Assembly (NCBI GenBank): GCA_016125075.1 | Contig: WGMO01000014.1 | Coordinates: 163,834 to 227,833, forward strand | Reading direction: 5' to 3' | Length of the DNA stretch: 64,000 nt | DNA from: Terrimonas sp. | GTDB lineage: Bacteria; Bacteroidota; Bacteroidia; Chitinophagales; Chitinophagaceae | Shown: piece after piece, positions 62,199 to 64,000 of the stretch | Layout: each line of letters starts with the position of its first letter | How positions within the stretch are numbered: the stretch's first letter is position 1 | The notes under the pieces: generated by a model | What the model was told of the DNA's origin: nothing | The model's input: only the letters and a program-made list of their open reading frames with translations | Database searches by the model: none | Program-made: the position numbers and the translations under genes

Positions 62199-63302
62199 AT
62201 GCCAATCTATATGGATGTTCATATAGTGCCAGGTGTCAGGGCCAGGGATGTTGCGGAAGCTCATCGGCTGGATCTTATCCACCAGCATGAACATCATTGT
62301 AAATGTATGACCTACTGGATTGACGAAGAAAGGGAGAACATATTTTGCCTGATAGAAGCCCCGGATAAAAAGGCCGTTGAAAATATGCACCGGGATGCAC
62401 ATGGACTGATTCCCCATAAAATTATTGAAGTAGATGGATCATTGGTCGAATCTTTCCTCGGCAGGATTTATGATCCGGAGGATGCCGTGATCACCGATGA
62501 TGGACTGAAAGTGTTTAAGGACTCCTCTTTTAGGGTACTGCTGGTCGTGAAAACCATGGACCCTGTATTGCTCAAACTGCGGTTGGGTCCTGATGAAGCC
62601 GGTAAAATACTCAAACAGTTTAACGAAATGGTAAGAACGAATATCCAGGCACATAAGGGAAGGGAGGCCGAACACCGGGGGACGGGTTTTATCAGTTCCT
62701 TCGCTACTGCAAAAAATGCGGTAGCCTGCGCCCTGGCCATACAAAGTGCCTTCATGAGTGCAGGAAATCCCGTGCCGGGTCTTCGCATGGGCCTTAATGG
62801 GGGAGAGCCTGTTGAAAAGAAAGATCATCTGTTTGGGGATACTATACAGCAGGCCTGTTATTTGTGCAGTGTTGCGAGGGATGGTCAGATTATCATGTCG
62901 TCGGCCGTAAAGGAATTGATCCACAAAGAATACTTTGTCAACCAGGAGGATAACCTTTACTCCCTGGCGCCCCAGGAAGAAAAGCTATTGGAACAATTAT
63001 TCAATAAGCTGGAAGAAAACTGGCAGGATCCTGAATTCGATATGGCTGAATATTGTCAGACCATGGCCATGAGTAAATCACAATTATACAGGAAGGCGGT
63101 TTCGCTGACGGGTATTTCTCCCAATTTGTTTTTGAAAGATTTTCGACTGGATAAGGCAAAAGACCTGATGAAAAAAAAGCATTTCTCGATCTCACAGATC
63201 ACTTTTGATACCGGCTTTACAAGCCCTTCTTACTTTACAAAATGTTTTAAGAAGAAATACGGTATTCTCCCTCTTACCTATATGAACGCCGCCCATGCTT
63301 AA
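62199..63302 (+). CDS. DUF4242 / cyclase-homology / AraC fusion regulator
   Basis: A 367-residue protein with three parts. Residues 1-80 are a DUF4242 domain (family of the nickel-binding SCO4226): M-D-V-H, A-E-A-H-R, a His/Cys cluster H-Q-H-E-H-H-C-K-C (28-36) and I-F-C-L-I-E-A-P. Residues about 111-245 are a class III cyclase-homology domain (A-L-A-I-Q-S-A-F, M-G-L-N-G-G-E-P, L-F-G-D-T-I-Q-Q-A-C), where the metal-binding Asp positions are not conserved (G-T-G in place of G-D-G), so catalysis is unlikely. Residues about 268-362 are an AraC DNA-binding domain (S-P-S-Y-F-T-K-C-F-K-K). Probably a metal- or ligand-sensing transcription factor; the neighbouring secreted DUF4242 gene is its likely target. 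Confidence 0.86.
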   Translation: MPIYMDVHIVPGVRARDVAEAHRLDLIHQHEHHCKCMTYWIDEERENIFCLIEAPDKKAVENMHRDAHGLIPHKIIEVDGSLVESFLGRIYDPEDAVITDDGLKVFKDSSFRVLLVVKTMDPVLLKLRLGPDEAGKILKQFNEMVRTNIQAHKGREAEHRGTGFISSFATAKNAVACALAIQSAFMSAGNPVPGLRMGLNGGEPVEKKDHLFGDTIQQACYLCSVARDGQIIMSSAVKELIHKEYFVNQEDNLYSLAPQEEKLLEQLFNKLEENWQDPEFDMAEYCQTMAMSKSQLYRKAVSLTGISPNLFLKDFRLDKAKDLMKKKHFSISQITFDTGFTSPSYFTKCFKKKYGILPLTYMNAAHA

Positions 63303-63401
63303 AGGCTGTTGAAACAATTTTACCATTTTTAGAACGATTTGTATCATGTGTATTGCTATTCTTTGAATGATTTGTGCTATCGCTTCGCTACAGGGTGATA
63401 C

Positions 63402-63409
63402 TATCTTTA
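63402..63409 (+). promoter_or_regulatory. Candidate -7 promoter element of the secreted DUF4242 gene (7/8)
   Basis: TATCTTTA has one mismatch to TAnnTTTG and lies 30 nt before the start at 63440. The absence of a good -33 partner would suit a promoter needing an activator such as the upstream AraC-type protein. Confidence 0.4.
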
Positions 63410-63439
63410 GTGCATTAACTCACCACAAAAAAATTGTTT

Positions 63440-63835
63440 ATGAAAACGCAAATCAACAGACTTTCCCTGCTCTTAGTCCTTTCAGTTCTCACCGGTTTTG
63501 CTGCCCGTTCCCAGGGTGTAAGTTCCACCACGACTCAAAAAGACACCCGGGTACCGGTTTTAAAAACATACCTGATTGAAAGGGAAATACCGGGAGCAGG
63601 TTTGCTTACCCCGGACCAGTTAAAAGGGATCTCCCAGAAATCCTGTACAGTGCTGAAAGAAATGGGACCCAAAATCCAGTGGATTCAAAGCTATGTTTCG
63701 GGCGATAAGATTTATTGTATTTACAAAGCTGAAAATGAAGAACTGATCAGGGAACATGCTAAAAAAGGAGGATTTCCTGCCAACAAGATTGTGGAAATAC
63801 CCACTATTATCAGCCCGGCAACAGCGGAGAACTAG
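63440..63835 (+). CDS. Secreted DUF4242 protein
   Basis: A 131-residue exported protein with signal peptide MKTQINRLSLLLVLSVLTGFAARSQ. The remainder is one DUF4242 domain: L-K-T-Y-L-I-E-R-E-I-P-G-A-G, W-I-Q-S-Y-V-S-G-D-K-I-Y-C-I-Y-K-A-E-N, and I-R-E-H-A-K-K-G-G-F-P-A. It lacks the His/Cys cluster seen in the regulator. The ATG 63440 is chosen over the TTG 63434. It follows the regulator by 137 nt and has its own terminator. Possible metal or small-ligand binder in the periplasm; function unknown. Confidence 0.82.
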   Translation: MKTQINRLSLLLVLSVLTGFAARSQGVSSTTTQKDTRVPVLKTYLIEREIPGAGLLTPDQLKGISQKSCTVLKEMGPKIQWIQSYVSGDKIYCIYKAENEELIREHAKKGGFPANKIVEIPTIISPATAEN

Positions 63836-63864
63836 TATCGGATTAGAATGACAAACTTTCCCAT

Positions 63865-63889
63865 AAACCCGCTTCAGGCGGGTTTTTTT
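63865..63889 (+). terminator. Terminator of the secreted DUF4242 gene
   Basis: An 8-bp stem (63865-63872 with 63878-63885), five-base loop and a seven-T run. It overlaps the last codons and stop of the convergent OsmC-like gene. Confidence 0.88.
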
Positions 63890-64000
63890 GTGGGGGTATT
63901 GTGGAAACCGGTTTCAATTGCCACCCCTTTTACCAGGGTTTGGTAAACGACACAATACCTTTCGGTAAGCTTTTTCAGGTTGGCGATCTGTTCTTCCCCG
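63874..64000 (-). CDS. Probable OsmC-family protein, C-terminal fragment
   Basis: The minus-strand frame is open from the right edge to a TGA at 63874-63876, giving 41 residues. The pattern L-T-E-R-Y-C-V-V-Y-Q-T-L-V-K-G-V-A-I-E resembles the C-terminal helix of OsmC/Ohr peroxidases, with a Cys at the position of the second reactive Cys. Only the end is visible, so the call rests on few residues. Its last codons lie in the terminator of the opposing gene. Confidence 0.55.
   Translation of the reverse strand, partial: GEEQIANLKKLTERYCVVYQTLVKGVAIETGFHNTPTKKPA

Overview
The window comes from a Bacteroidota chromosome, most likely the family Chitinophagaceae. The signs are Bacteroidota-type promoters (TAnnTTTG near -7), bacillithiol genes (bshC, bshB1, a BstA-like protein), families largely confined to the phylum (DUF4294, DUF2911, DUF6580, choice-of-anchor J lipoproteins, TonB C-terminal domains on unusual carriers), many lipoproteins with a clear lipobox Cys, and some TTG/GTG starts. 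Genus assignment is inference. It looks like ordinary chromosome: no tRNA, rRNA, CRISPR array, insertion sequence or prophage was seen. Genes are dense and no gap exceeds 300 bases.

Layout. 1-4522: 5'-truncated GH127 beta-L-arabinofuranosidase, DadA-like FAD oxidoreductase, SMP-30-like lipoprotein. 4583-6181: bshC. 6372-11628: tight five-gene operon of Na+ symporter, GNAT, M20 amidohydrolase, alanine racemase and a second fold-III racemase. 11662-19137 (minus): purE and purK on either side of a tripartite RND efflux operon. 19404-22501: HPPD, a YafK-type L,D-transpeptidase fused to a TonB C-terminal domain, and an alpha/beta hydrolase. 22477-23745: aspartate kinase (minus). 23886-27221: fbp, lone ABC ATPase, FKBP, BstA-like DinB protein, Nudix. 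27206-34799 (minus): folC, TonB-like protein, then MFS and EamA transporters, a Cys-rich radical SAM protein, a small membrane protein and an arginase-family enzyme. 35001-39416: CcmE, CcmF, DUF4294, bshB1.

39418-42437 (minus): beta-barrel protein, DinB/DUF1572, gamma-glutamyltransferase. 42620-49725: secreted M14 peptidase, secreted PIG-L deacetylase, two tiny membrane proteins and a second SSS symporter, the last four translationally overlapped or nearly so. 49753-52681 (minus): DUF2911 protein, anti-sigma-like TonB_C protein, ECF sigma factor. 52889-58652: xerD, lipoprotein, YkgJ-type protein, yraN, manA, DUF6580 membrane protein, rnhA, YiiX-like lipoprotein. 58717-60234: duplicated choice-of-anchor J lipoproteins. 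60322-61947: acyl-CoA carboxylase beta. 62199-63835: a DUF4242 / cyclase-homology / AraC fusion regulator followed by a secreted DUF4242 protein. The right edge holds the 3' end of a probable OsmC-family gene.

The most interesting items are the DUF4242 regulator with its neighbouring secreted DUF4242 protein, the two unlisted small membrane genes welded to the SSS symporter (one with an exact 15-bp in-frame duplication), the YafK-TonB_C fusion, the Cys-rich radical SAM/arginase cluster and the dual-racemase operon.
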